DNA of 64,000 nt from Dermacentor variabilis. Taxonomy: Eukaryota; Arthropoda; Arachnida; Ixodida; Ixodidae. The position numbers and the translations under genes are program-made. The notes beneath the pieces were generated by a model. That model worked only from the letters and a program-made list of their open reading frames with translations. It was not told where the DNA came from and did not search any database. Where the stretch lies: positions 21,055,631-21,119,630 of the forward strand of contig NC_134569.1 in assembly GCF_050947875.1 (NCBI RefSeq). Direction: 5' to 3'. Shown here in pieces: positions 1 through 9,925 of the stretch (within the stretch, counting starts at the first letter, position 1; each line of letters begins with the position of its first letter).

Positions 1-2677
1 ACAACTCCTGTGCCCTTCTTAAGCGTTCGAGGAGCTTAAGCACGTACTCCACCACGACTGGGTCGTCGCCCTTGCCTTCCCATGATTCTCGAAGCATGCG
101 AAGCGGAGACCGAAGCGAGCGACCGTACACCAGTTCAGCTGGCGAAAACCCCGTAGCTGCATGCGGCGCGGTTCTTAATGCAAACATCACCCCAGGCAGA
201 CACAGCTCCCAGTCAGTTTGATGTTCAAAACACAAGGCTCTCAACACGCGCTTCATGACGGAGTGGAGCTTCTCAACGGAATTCGACTGTGGGTGGTACA
301 CTGAGCTGTGTAGCAGCTTTACCCCACACCTTTCGAGAAAAGTTGTCGTCAAAGCGCTAGTAAACACTGTGCCCTGATCTGATTGGATTTCCGCAGGAAA
401 ACCAACTCGCGCAAATATGGACAGTAGTGCATTGACTATCTCAACTGAGCTGAGTTCTTTAAGCGGCACTGCTTCAGGGAACTTTGTCGCTGGGCAGATC
501 ACAGTCAAAATGTGTCTGTACCCCGTGGCTGTTTCCGGCAGAGGTCCCACTGTATCAATAACGAGCCGTCTAAAAGGCTCCGTAATGATAGGTACCAATT
601 TCAACGGCGCCCTCGATTTGTCCCCTGGTTTGCCCACCCGCTGACAGGTGTCACATGACCTCACGAAGTGGTCTGCGTCCCGAAAACACCCTGGCCAATA
701 GTACTCTTGCAAGAGACGGTCCTTAGTTTTCTTAACTCCTAGGTGTCCGGACCACGAACCCCCATGCGTCAAGCGCAACAGATCCTGACGATAGCATTGA
801 GGCACGATCAGCTGATCGAACTCCACTCCTCTGCGGTCTACATACTTCCGGTACAGGACTCCACCTCTTTCCACAAAACGCGCATTTTTCCTGGCGATAC
901 CTTCCTTGACATTGCAGCGTATGTTTTCTAGGCTACCATCCTTCTTTTGCTCGGCTATCAAAGCCGACCGGCTGACTTTTAGCAACCTATCAAGTCCGTC
1001 TGACGTAGGCGCGATGAGCAAATCAGTAGATAGCTCTTCTAACTTTCCCGTGTCGGGCGTTTCCTCTCCAGTATCTGGCGCCTTCAACGCTACAGGCTCA
1101 ATTTTATTCAGTTCGGGCGTGCTCTGAATATCGGCTTGCTGCGCCTCTGACCCTTTTTCGTTGTTTGATAACATCGGCCCCGCAACTACCGCCTTTGCAG
1201 CGAGCTCCCGAACCTTCGATCTGGTTAAGGCCTGAACGCTAGCCTCACCAAACAAAAGCCCCTTCTCGCGCAGGAGGTGATCGGACCTGTTTGAAAATAG
1301 GTACGGGTACTGGGGGGGCAGCATAGATGACACTGCCGCCTCCGTCTCAAGCGCTCCGAAAGGTCCTTCAATAAGCACCTTTGCTACTGGCAGACACACG
1401 CTATGAGCTTCCACGGCTTGCTTGATCCATGCGCACTCGCCCGTGAACATATGGGGTTCTACATAAGACGGGTGAACTACATCCGTTGTAGCTGCGGAAT
1501 CGCGAAGCACTCGGCACTCTTTCCCGTTCACGAGGAGGTCTCGCATGTAAGGCTCGAGAAGCTTCATGTTCTCGTCAGTGCTGCCTATTGAAAAAAACAC
1601 AACTTTTGGTGTTGTTTCCGGACACTGCGCCGAAAAGTGACCCGGCTTCTGGCACGTATAACACACGCGCGCTCGCCTCATCTCGAACCGCTTTCTGCGT
1701 TTGGCTGCCGCCGTCTCTTTACGTTTGGTCGGACTGCTTTCACTCGCATCCTCACTACGCGTGTCCCCCTTTGATCTCATGGGTGTGAACTTCGGCCTCT
1801 CAAACTTCGAGCCAAATTCACCCTTTTGACCGTCCTTAGCTCCGCGAGCCCGACGCGTCACAAACTCCTCGGCTAGCTCAGCGGCTTTAGCCACCGTACA
1901 AACGTCTGGCCTATCCAAGACCCAGTATCGCACGTTCTCCGGTAACCGACTATAAAACTGTTCTAGCCCGAAGCACTGCAGAACTTTATCGTGGTCACCA
2001 AACGCTTTCTCTTCTTTGAGCCACTCCTGCATATTGGACATAAGCCTGTACGCAAACTCTGTATATGACTCACTTTTGCCTTTCTCATTTTCCCGAAACT
2101 TCCGACGGAACGCCTCCGCAGACAGCCGGTACTTTTTTAGAAGACTCGATTTCACTGTGTCGAAATCCTCTGCCTCCTCTCTATCCAAGCGAGCGACTAC
2201 GTCGGCCGCCTCGCCGGGTAACAAAGTGAGCAAGCGCTGTGGCCACGTTTCCCGAGAGAACCCCTGCTTCTCGCACGTTCGCTCAAAGTTAACCAGGAAC
2301 AAACCAATGTCCTCTCCAAGCTTAAACGGCCGCATCAGGTCAGTCATTTTGAACAATACGCGTTCTCCTGCACCGTGTGCCTGACTTCCATTACGAGCGC
2401 GTTCTATCTCTATCTCGAGACGCTTCATTTCCAAAGCGTGTTGACGGTCGCGCTCTTCTTTTTCTTTCTCTTTTTGTTCTTTAAGTTCGCGCTCCTGTCT
2501 TTTTGCAGTCTCCCTTTCCTCAATGGTCTCAAGGCATTCCGACAGCTCGTCATCCTCAGCTTCTAACTCAAGAATAGCCCTTAGCAGTTCTGGTTTTCTG
2601 AGTTTGTCCGAGACATTCAGACCCAACTCTCTTGCAAGCTCCAGCAATTTCGGTTTGCGCAACGACTTCAAATCCAT
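1..2677 (-). CDS. LTR retrotransposon Gag-protease-integrase polyprotein, Gmr1-like order, 3' part beyond the window
   Basis: One frame stays open for 892 codons from an ATG at 2677 to the window edge, with no stop found by hand translation. Residues about 1-110 form a charged, probably coiled-coil N-terminus. Residues about 110-275 are a capsid domain with SCAN-like features, including FRRKF (near 189) and LEQFYSRLPE (238-247). A CX2CX4HX4C zinc knuckle lies at 339-352. A protease motif LRDSA (Asp393) follows, in place of the usual D-S/T-G. The integrase has an HHCC zinc site (His638, His645, Cys675, Cys678) and a catalytic triad Asp708, Asp767, Glu802. No reverse transcriptase lies between protease and integrase. 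Classical Ty3/gypsy elements place integrase last; Gmr1-like elements place it before RT. I infer that RT and RNase H lie left of the window. The unbroken frame suggests a young copy. Confidence 0.88.
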   Translation of the reverse strand, partial: MDLKSLRKPKLLELARELGLNVSDKLRKPELLRAILELEAEDDELSECLETIEERETAKRQERELKEQKEKEKEERDRQHALEMKRLEIEIERARNGSQAHGAGERVLFKMTDLMRPFKLGEDIGLFLVNFERTCEKQGFSRETWPQRLLTLLPGEAADVVARLDREEAEDFDTVKSSLLKKYRLSAEAFRRKFRENEKGKSESYTEFAYRLMSNMQEWLKEEKAFGDHDKVLQCFGLEQFYSRLPENVRYWVLDRPDVCTVAKAAELAEEFVTRRARGAKDGQKGEFGSKFERPKFTPMRSKGDTRSEDASESSPTKRKETAAAKRRKRFEMRRARVCYTCQKPGHFSAQCPETTPKVVFFSIGSTDENMKLLEPYMRDLLVNGKECRVLRDSAATTDVVHPSYVEPHMFTGECAWIKQAVEAHSVCLPVAKVLIEGPFGALETEAAVSSMLPPQYPYLFSNRSDHLLREKGLLFGEASVQALTRSKVRELAAKAVVAGPMLSNNEKGSEAQQADIQSTPELNKIEPVALKAPDTGEETPDTGKLEELSTDLLIAPTSDGLDRLLKVSRSALIAEQKKDGSLENIRCNVKEGIARKNARFVERGGVLYRKYVDRRGVEFDQLIVPQCYRQDLLRLTHGGSWSGHLGVKKTKDRLLQEYYWPGCFRDADHFVRSCDTCQRVGKPGDKSRAPLKLVPIITEPFRRLVIDTVGPLPETATGYRHILTVICPATKFPEAVPLKELSSVEIVNALLSIFARVGFPAEIQSDQGTVFTSALTTTFLERCGVKLLHSSVYHPQSNSVEKLHSVMKRVLRALCFEHQTDWELCLPGVMFALRTAPHAATGFSPAELVYGRSLRSPLRMLRESWEGKGDDPVVVEYVLKLLERLRRAQEL
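1622..1663 (-). other. CCHC zinc knuckle of the retrotransposon Gag
   Basis: The minus-strand translation reads CYTCQKPGHFSAQC, a perfect CX2CX4HX4C nucleocapsid knuckle. In LTR retroelements this module binds the element's RNA for packaging. It marks the boundary between capsid and protease in the polyprotein, and only one knuckle is present. Confidence 0.93.
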
Positions 2678-3305
2678 GGCAGCTCTGAATGCTGCTTTCT
2701 CTACTGCTTACTATTGTCTTGCCGCAAACTAACCCGGCAGCAACGACAACCACAATTACCAGCTCTGTTTCTAACACTAACAAAAGCCTGGCAAAGCTCA
2801 GAAGAAGAAAGTCCCGCACTCACCAAAGCTCGCAGTCAAGAGTTCAGCGCAGTCGTTCCGCTGCAGGCAACCAGTCATCACACAGGGCTCGTTGCACTGC
2901 TCCCGGATCGTTGTTGAGCTGCTCAGCATACAGTCAACTGCATCTCTTCGCTGCTGGCCTCCGTTGTCGCGATCTCACCGCTGGCAGACAGTTGTTTGGA
3001 TCGCACCGCTGGCGCGAGTTGTTGTGGTCGCACCGCTGGTGCGATCGGTTGGGAACTCGGCGCTGACGCCCGTGGTTGTACCTGGGTCGCAAGCCCCAAG
3101 GGTAGCGTTGGCCTGGCGGCCTGGGGTACAACTGGAAGCATCCGAAGGTCCCGGCAAAGCATGAGTCGACTGGTAACAACAAAACAACTTGTTTATTTTA
3201 ACATCGCAAAGAGTTGGCGGTCAGGTTGACCGAAGTAGAGAGACGGGAGAGCACTTTACTCAACAGAAGAAATCGGAGCCCTCTCTTTCGTCCGGGGGCA
3301 GCTGT

Positions 3306-3316
3306 TTTTATACTCT
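3306..3316 (-). promoter_or_regulatory. Probable LTR TATA box
   Basis: The minus strand reads GAGTATAAAAACAG here, between the U3-like tandem repeats and the AATAAA signal. Position and sequence fit the RNA polymerase II promoter of the LTR. No start-site data are available. Confidence 0.5.
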
Positions 3317-3390
3317 CGCAGTTGAGGGCAAGAAGGAACCCCTCAATAGACGAGCACGTGATTGTACAATGGGCTAAGGTGACGCACACT

Positions 3391-3583
3391 GTCGTAGCGC
3401 CGCCGGTCGGGCACAAAGACTGGGAGGAGAAGGTAACCTCGGCTCTCGTAGCGCCTCTGGTCAGGCACAATGACTGGAAGGAGAAGGTGACTCCCTGCTC
3501 TCGTAGCGCCTCTGGTCGGGCACAATGACTGAGAGGAGAAGGTGACCCCCTGCTGTCGCATCGCCGCCGGTCGGGCACAATGG
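3391..3583. repeat. 55-bp tandem repeat in the LTR U3 region, about 3.5 copies
   Basis: Units begin at 3391, 3445, 3500 and 3555. Each starts with a version of CTCGTAGCGCCTCTGGTC and continues through GGGCACAATGACTG and GGAGAAGGTGA. The spacing is 54-55 bp and the last unit is partial. Upstream of the TATA box, such repeats often act as enhancer units in LTR promoters. That role is inferred. Confidence 0.85.
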
Positions 3584-3628
3584 CACATACACTCACACAC
3601 GCACATGAAGACACGTGGCATCGGAACA

Positions 3629-3665
3629 TGCCTGGAAACGCCTGGAAACGCCTGGAAACGCCTGG
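3629..3665. repeat. Short 10-bp tandem repeat
   Basis: The unit GCCTGGAAAC occurs three times in a row, followed by GCCTGGCGGG. It lies inside the putative LTR, upstream of the 55-bp repeats in element orientation. Confidence 0.85.
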
Positions 3666-3804
3666 CGGGGAGCGTAGCGGCGACGCCGAACGGGCCCAAA
3701 ATGTCTGCCGCTTTGTTGCAATCGCGCCGGCTAAACCGCGCGTCGTAGGCGAAACGTAACAGTGCCCACATCGAGCGAACTGGGTAACCTCGCTGCTGCG
3801 GCTG

Positions 3805-5148
<1,344 letters not shown>

Positions 5149-5150
5149 CT

Positions 5151-5352
5151 GTGGCGTAGCTTGGTCGTCTGGCACCCGGGGCCCATAGGTCTTCTGTCCC
5201 CCCCCCCCCCCCGGGTGTAGTCGAAGAAGGCGAGGATAACGACAATTTCCGGGTGTCTTCAGACGTATATAACAACCCCCCCCCCCCCCCACACTGGCCC
5301 CTTGCACCCGGGGCCCACGCCCCCTCCCCCCTCCCCCCCGTTGCTACGCCAC
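5151..5352. mobile_element. Small MITE-like element with GTGGCGTAGC terminal inverted repeats
   Basis: The left end reads GTGGCGTAGC and the right end GCTACGCCAC, an exact 10-bp inverted repeat enclosing about 200 bp. The inside is also palindromic in character, with CACCCGGGGCCCA near both ends and two long C runs at about 5200-5212 and 5276-5290. There is no coding capacity. Non-autonomous elements with this terminal motif are common in invertebrates. The parent transposase family was not determined and no clear target duplication was seen. Confidence 0.6.
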
Positions 5353-6580
5353 TGCCTGTCACGGAAATCGTGCAAGTGCATGACCAGCAACGCAATTTTG
5401 ACTCCGCAGATGTTTCGGGCACTTAGGACGAATGTTTCCACCACTGAGTACTAGCTTTACAGACATTCTCTGCCGTAACAACGGACACTGACTTCAACGC
5501 TATCTAGAGAACTGAGCGGAATATTTCAACACCAGGTGGCCTGCGGTTCTAAGTGAACTGATATATAACCGAAACGTTGTGTCGTCGGACTACGTGACAA
5601 TATTATTAGTACTTCTTCATTTATTTTGCGCGTAGAACGTTTATTAAGAGATCAGGCACGCATTTTCGACATGATTATAAAGAAATGTACACTGCCAAAT
5701 ACTAAAGATACGTGTCGTTAACTTGCACGTTGTTCGCTTGGTTTATTTCTCACTGGTCGCGAATTAGATGTCGATCTCTCTGACTGGACACAAGATTGCC
5801 AAAGTCCCATAACCGCATGCGCCCCAGTGCACTGCATGCATCAGATGCCGCGCATGTGTTCAGGCAATGCCGTGGGGCTTGGTTCGTTGCCCGGTGTTGA
5901 GTAATCGATGCATCTCCTGACGCACGGCACAGACAGGGAAGGCAGCGAAGCATGGTGGCTGTCACAGCGCATCGGGGAAACACTTCCTCTTGAGTTGCGC
6001 GGGCTCTGTGACTGCACCGACACAACACAAGCAGTAAGCAAGCAGTAGACCAGTCCTTTTTGCGTTGACTGGTGCAGCCGGGGGCAAGCAGCGATGACGT
6101 CTAACCTACCCGGATAATCCGGACGCGAAGCTAAATTGGCCACTCGGCTTCGCCCTTGGCAAGCCTCATTTGCTTGGTTGGAACCGTGGCAATGGTGGCG
6201 TTCCATGATAATTGTGACTATGAAAAGGAAGGCAATTGCAAGGGAGAAGTGATCATTTTTGGACAGGGACATGCTCGCGCTTCCAGCGCTATAATAACCA
6301 GTAATAAATTAATATACTAAAAAGACAAGCTAAATCAGTAACAGCAACGTCAAAAGATGTGGGAATTATTAAATAATGACGAAAAGGTCTGACAGAGAAT
6401 GAACAATGACAGCCATATACTACAGTGGCTTTCCGTAGCCTCTCGTGGTTGCACACAGAGCGAAAAACTGTCCGATGCCAAGCAAATATCTGAATGACGT
6501 ACTGCATTTAATAATAATAACGATGAAGATTGGTTGAATGAAAAGTATTAGGCGCTAGGCTAATCTACACATAGAGTAAG
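5353..6580. other. Unassigned interval
   Basis: No recognisable gene, RNA or repeat. The open frames at 5841-6272 and 5750-6028 overlap one another, have no family signature and look like chance frames. Confidence 0.35.
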
Positions 6581-6586
6581 CGCACG

Positions 6587-6587
<1 letters not shown>

Positions 6588-6653
<66 letters not shown>

Positions 6654-6785
6654 GAGGGGGGGGGGGGCATAGGAACGACAGGGAGGTTAACCAGAGATAA
6701 TCTCCGGCTGGCTAGCCTGTACTGGGGGAGGGGCAAGGGGATGCGATAGGTGAGAGAGAGAAAGATAAGAAAATAAAAAAAAAAC
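6588..6785 (-). repeat. LINE 3' untranslated end with (GAAA)/(GA) tract
   Basis: A purine-rich GAAA/GA tract and a G run are followed by CAGGGAGGTTAACC, a CCGGCTGGCTAGCC motif, and a GGGGAGGGGCAAGGGG block. The same succession is found next to the LINE ORF2 remnants at 48018-48180 and 43000-43120, so this is a truncated 3' end of the same LINE superfamily, oriented leftwards. No coding part is attached. Confidence 0.65.
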
Positions 6786-9029
6786 ACCTACACACACACA
6801 CACGTACACACGAACGGTTTCTGTAAAGCGCCCGAGGAAGCAAACGTGGTCACAAACATGGTCACGAGCTCAGATATTTTGTTTTTCTTTGGCGAAAGCA
6901 TGTAGCTTCCGCGAACCGCGACAAAATTGCTCAGGCAAAATATTCGCCTCATCTAAAATTCATAATTTCCCTTTCTTGGTCAAAATATTGCCTTGACACA
7001 TTCTCTGTCGTCTAGATGTTTGCTTTCGGTGTTCCTTATAGGTGGCTTCTTACTAGTGCAACCAGACGTGCAGCTTTAGCGGCGCCGTTGAATGACGTAC
7101 ATACACACCCGCTCTTTCCCTTATCCTTATCTCCATTCCTGACTGGACATTCACTCCCACTTTCCTCTTTCCCTGTGCAGAGTATCAGGCTGTAGCGCAC
7201 CAGCTCAGGCCGCGGTCTCCGTGCCTTTCCGGTAAATATCTATAAATCGGAGAGTCCGACAGCGATAGCGGGGACGGAAAGAAAGCGAGCTGCTCAAACA
7301 TTCCTTCTTCGCCTTAAAACAGTTGCACCCTTTGTAGTGCATATTTGTCCCAGAACAATAATCGCCATCTGCCTTACTTACGTTTCCTTTCTTGAAAATG
7401 CTGCGCTATCTACTTTCTTGTAGATAATGCTATGTGACGCTGATAACGCGCATGTCATTCGTGACTTGGAAGTACCGGGCTCGTAGCGTTAAAGAAAGGA
7501 AATGCGGGCAAGACAGATGACGATTATCGTTGTGGTACAACATAAACCCCAAAGGGTGTAACTTTTTTCAAGTGTAGAAAACCGTATACCGATTTGACCT
7601 CAAGGCGCACGCCGAAAATATCTGACGCGAGAGTTTGACAACGATAGCTCCTAAACGTTTACTCCGCGCAGTCTTTAATTGTATCGTCTGGCGCAGCTGT
7701 CATGATTCTTACTCACCGTAAAACGGTGCTCATTAAGGAAATCTTCATTTGTGCACATCAACGATTCGATCTTGCCTCTTAAGGGTAAATGTGTTAGCCG
7801 TGAAACATGCAAACACCCTCGTGAGCGCAACAACTTTTACGATGTATTCTGGAGGGCACTAAACTGAAGCCAAAGCCAGCTCCACAGCGCTGCTCTTATA
7901 ACCCTCTCTCCGCTCCTGCCTTGACACACTGCGTAGCTCAAACACGAGGCTGCCGGAGTGAATCGTATCGTGCGTTGAGACAACAACGTCGCCCTCACGC
8001 GCCTCCGAACCTGTTGCGCTTTCACGCTGCCGCGCGTGGGGTCGAGTGGGAATGTATACGAACCACCCTGAGCAAAGACCAAGGCGTTCTCGCGCTCGCA
8101 GATGGCGATGTCTCGTTATTGTCGCTGCCTGGTGGGATAGCGCCCCTGCAGGGGAGGCGTACCCCAAGCAGAACCCCGCCGTCGCACAGGTGTTCCGCGG
8201 TCGCGCATCGGGCGAGCGACTCCGAGTGTGCAACAAGCGCTCCAAGCCTGCGAGGACGCGCGGGCGTGTCGCGCCGCCGAGTCCGTGCGCGGAGCCAGCG
8301 AGCGAGTCTGCGCAGCTCGCGAGCCGTGGTGACCGAGGAAGCAGAAACCCTTTGCGCCGCCGATGGCGAAGGGGGCCCCGCTCTTATCAGAGATGCGTTC
8401 TTTCGATTGTTCCTTGATCGCAGGCGACAGGTTGCAGCGCTACTTTTTTTTCTTTTCTATTTTGTCGAGCCCGCTCGGCTATCTGCACGTCGCGGGACCA
8501 ATGCGCTGCTTGCGGGCTTCCTGGAGCGCAGGCCGAGGGGAGGAAACGGATAGGCGCCGGTGCGTGGTTCTGGTCGTGGGAGAACAGGAAGAGTTTGTAC
8601 ACGAGGCACGTGAAGAGGAGGGAAAACACGTTGCGAAGGAAGGAACGGTTCCTCCGGCAAATGCGGGTCCCCGGAAGCCGCGCGTAGCCCCGAAAAGATT
8701 TCTACGCTGCATTCGTGTAAAAGGGAACTGCAGTCGCCCTAGTATAGTGAACGATCACTTTTGACCTAGACTTTCACTTTCGCTCGCGAGACGTACAACG
8801 TTTAATATGACGCCTCACAGGTCCGTTAATGCGAACAGTAGTCCGATTGAGGACAAGTGATTTTGTCATACATCTACTGGCTTGGAGCATCAAAGCGCGG
8901 TAACGTTTCAGCGAATGTTTTTCATACTAGCGACCAAATTGGCTAAGATATTATACACTGTAATCAAGAAGTTACCTTATACCTGATGAAAGGTGCAGGA
9001 AATACAGGGAGCGACTGGCGGGCTGCGGA
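6786..9029. other. Unassigned interval with a CpG-rich patch at about 7920-8720
   Basis: The first kilobase is AT-neutral and featureless. From about 7920 to 8720 the sequence becomes CpG-rich with overlapping long frames on both strands, which is typical of a CpG island or first exon in ticks. No frame has recognisable domains. It could be the promoter of an unseen gene. Confidence 0.35.
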
Positions 9030-9266
9030 TAAAATTATATTATTGGGTGTCACGTGCCAGAACCACGATCTGACAATGAGGCACGCCGTAATGGTGGATT
9101 CCGGAATAATTTCGATCACCTGCTTCAAAGTGCACCTAAATGTAAGTGCACGAGCGGTTTTTGTATTTTTGCCCATATCTAGGGGCGGTCGCGCCGCGGT
9201 CGGGATCGAACCCGGCACTTCGGGCTCAGCAGCGTACGTTATAGCCACTAGACTACACCGCGGCTG
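9030..9266 (-). mobile_element. Ruka-like tRNA-derived SINE, inverted copy
   Basis: The tRNA-like head is at the right end, 9266 to about 9190. Read on the minus strand it contains TCTAGTGGCTATAACG (A box region) and GGTTCGATCCC (B box). The body follows with the conserved block around CATTTAGGTGCACTTT and the GCACGTGACACCC end. Transcription would be by RNA polymerase III and mobilisation by a LINE in trans. The body is diverged from the copy at 16420. Confidence 0.82.
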
Positions 9267-9679
9267 GTTGCGCGCTGGCTGGTTTACGACTAGAAAAGAA
9301 CGTCCCCATAAGCAAGAGGACGATACAAGAAAGTGCACGCAGAGACGCTGCTACGGAAAATGCGAGCGTATATATACGAGTTAAAATGGCACAGATCTCG
9401 GAAATGCTGACTGTGTGTGATGCCTTATTCAGTGAGACTTCCAATTGTGCTTTAACGGAGCTTATTGAGCCTATGCATAAGCGAGTACGCTCTGATTGTG
9501 TATTTTTGAAACAGTCTTCCTCGTAAAAAAAAAAAAACGAAAACTGTTTTCCTTCCATTCTGACGAACATTTTGGTGTTGCCGAGAATAATTTACGGTAA
9601 ATGCGTGACAGTTTCTAGCCGATCAATTGGTGAAGTGGGCATACCACACACTCAACCGATGGCAGAAGATATTGTATCT

Positions 9680-9925
9680 ACCCGCCGTGGTTGCTCAGTG
9701 GCTATGGTGTTAGGCTGCTGAGCACGAAGGTCGCGGGATGGAATCCCGGCCACGGCGGCCGCATTTCGGTGGGGGCGAAAGGCGAAAACACCCGTGTACT
9801 TAGATTTAAGTGCAGGTTAAAAAACCCCAGGTGGTGAAAATTTCCGAACTCCTCCACGACGGCGTGCCTCATAATCAGAAAGTGCTTTTGGCACGTAAAA
9901 CCCCATAATTTAATTTTATTACACA
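9680..9925 (+). mobile_element. Ruka-like tRNA-derived SINE
   Basis: The head CCCGCCGTGGTTGCTCAGTGG carries an A box, and CGCGGGATGGAATCCCGG is a slightly mutated B box. The body has GTGTACTTAGATTTAAGTGC, AACCCCAGGTGG, TCCACGACGGCGTGCCTCATAATC and a GGCACGTAAAACCCCATAATTT end. This order matches the tick Ruka SINE as I know it. No convincing target duplication was seen, so it is older than the copy at 16420. Confidence 0.88.

Larger units (their letters stand above)
2678..3761 (-). mobile_element. 5' LTR and untranslated leader of the Gag-Pro-Int retrotransposon
   Basis: Read on the minus strand, the probable LTR starts at 3761 with TGTTACGTTTCG. It contains a 55-bp tandem repeat block, a TATAAAAA box near 3306-3316, and an AATAAA polyadenylation signal at 3197-3192. 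It is followed by a leader of several hundred bases up to the Gag ATG at 2677. That order (U3 repeats, TATA, poly(A) signal, leader, gag) is what an LTR retrotransposon should show. I could not place the LTR 3' end or the primer binding site with confidence, because the partner LTR is outside the window. The leader carries imperfect repeats of a GCCAGCGGTGCGATC-type motif at about 2960-3055. Confidence 0.6.

Noticed and set aside
7859..8764. Several frames over 120 residues on both strands
   Set aside because: CpG-rich DNA is poor in stop codons on all frames; the frames overlap one another and show no recognisable motifs.
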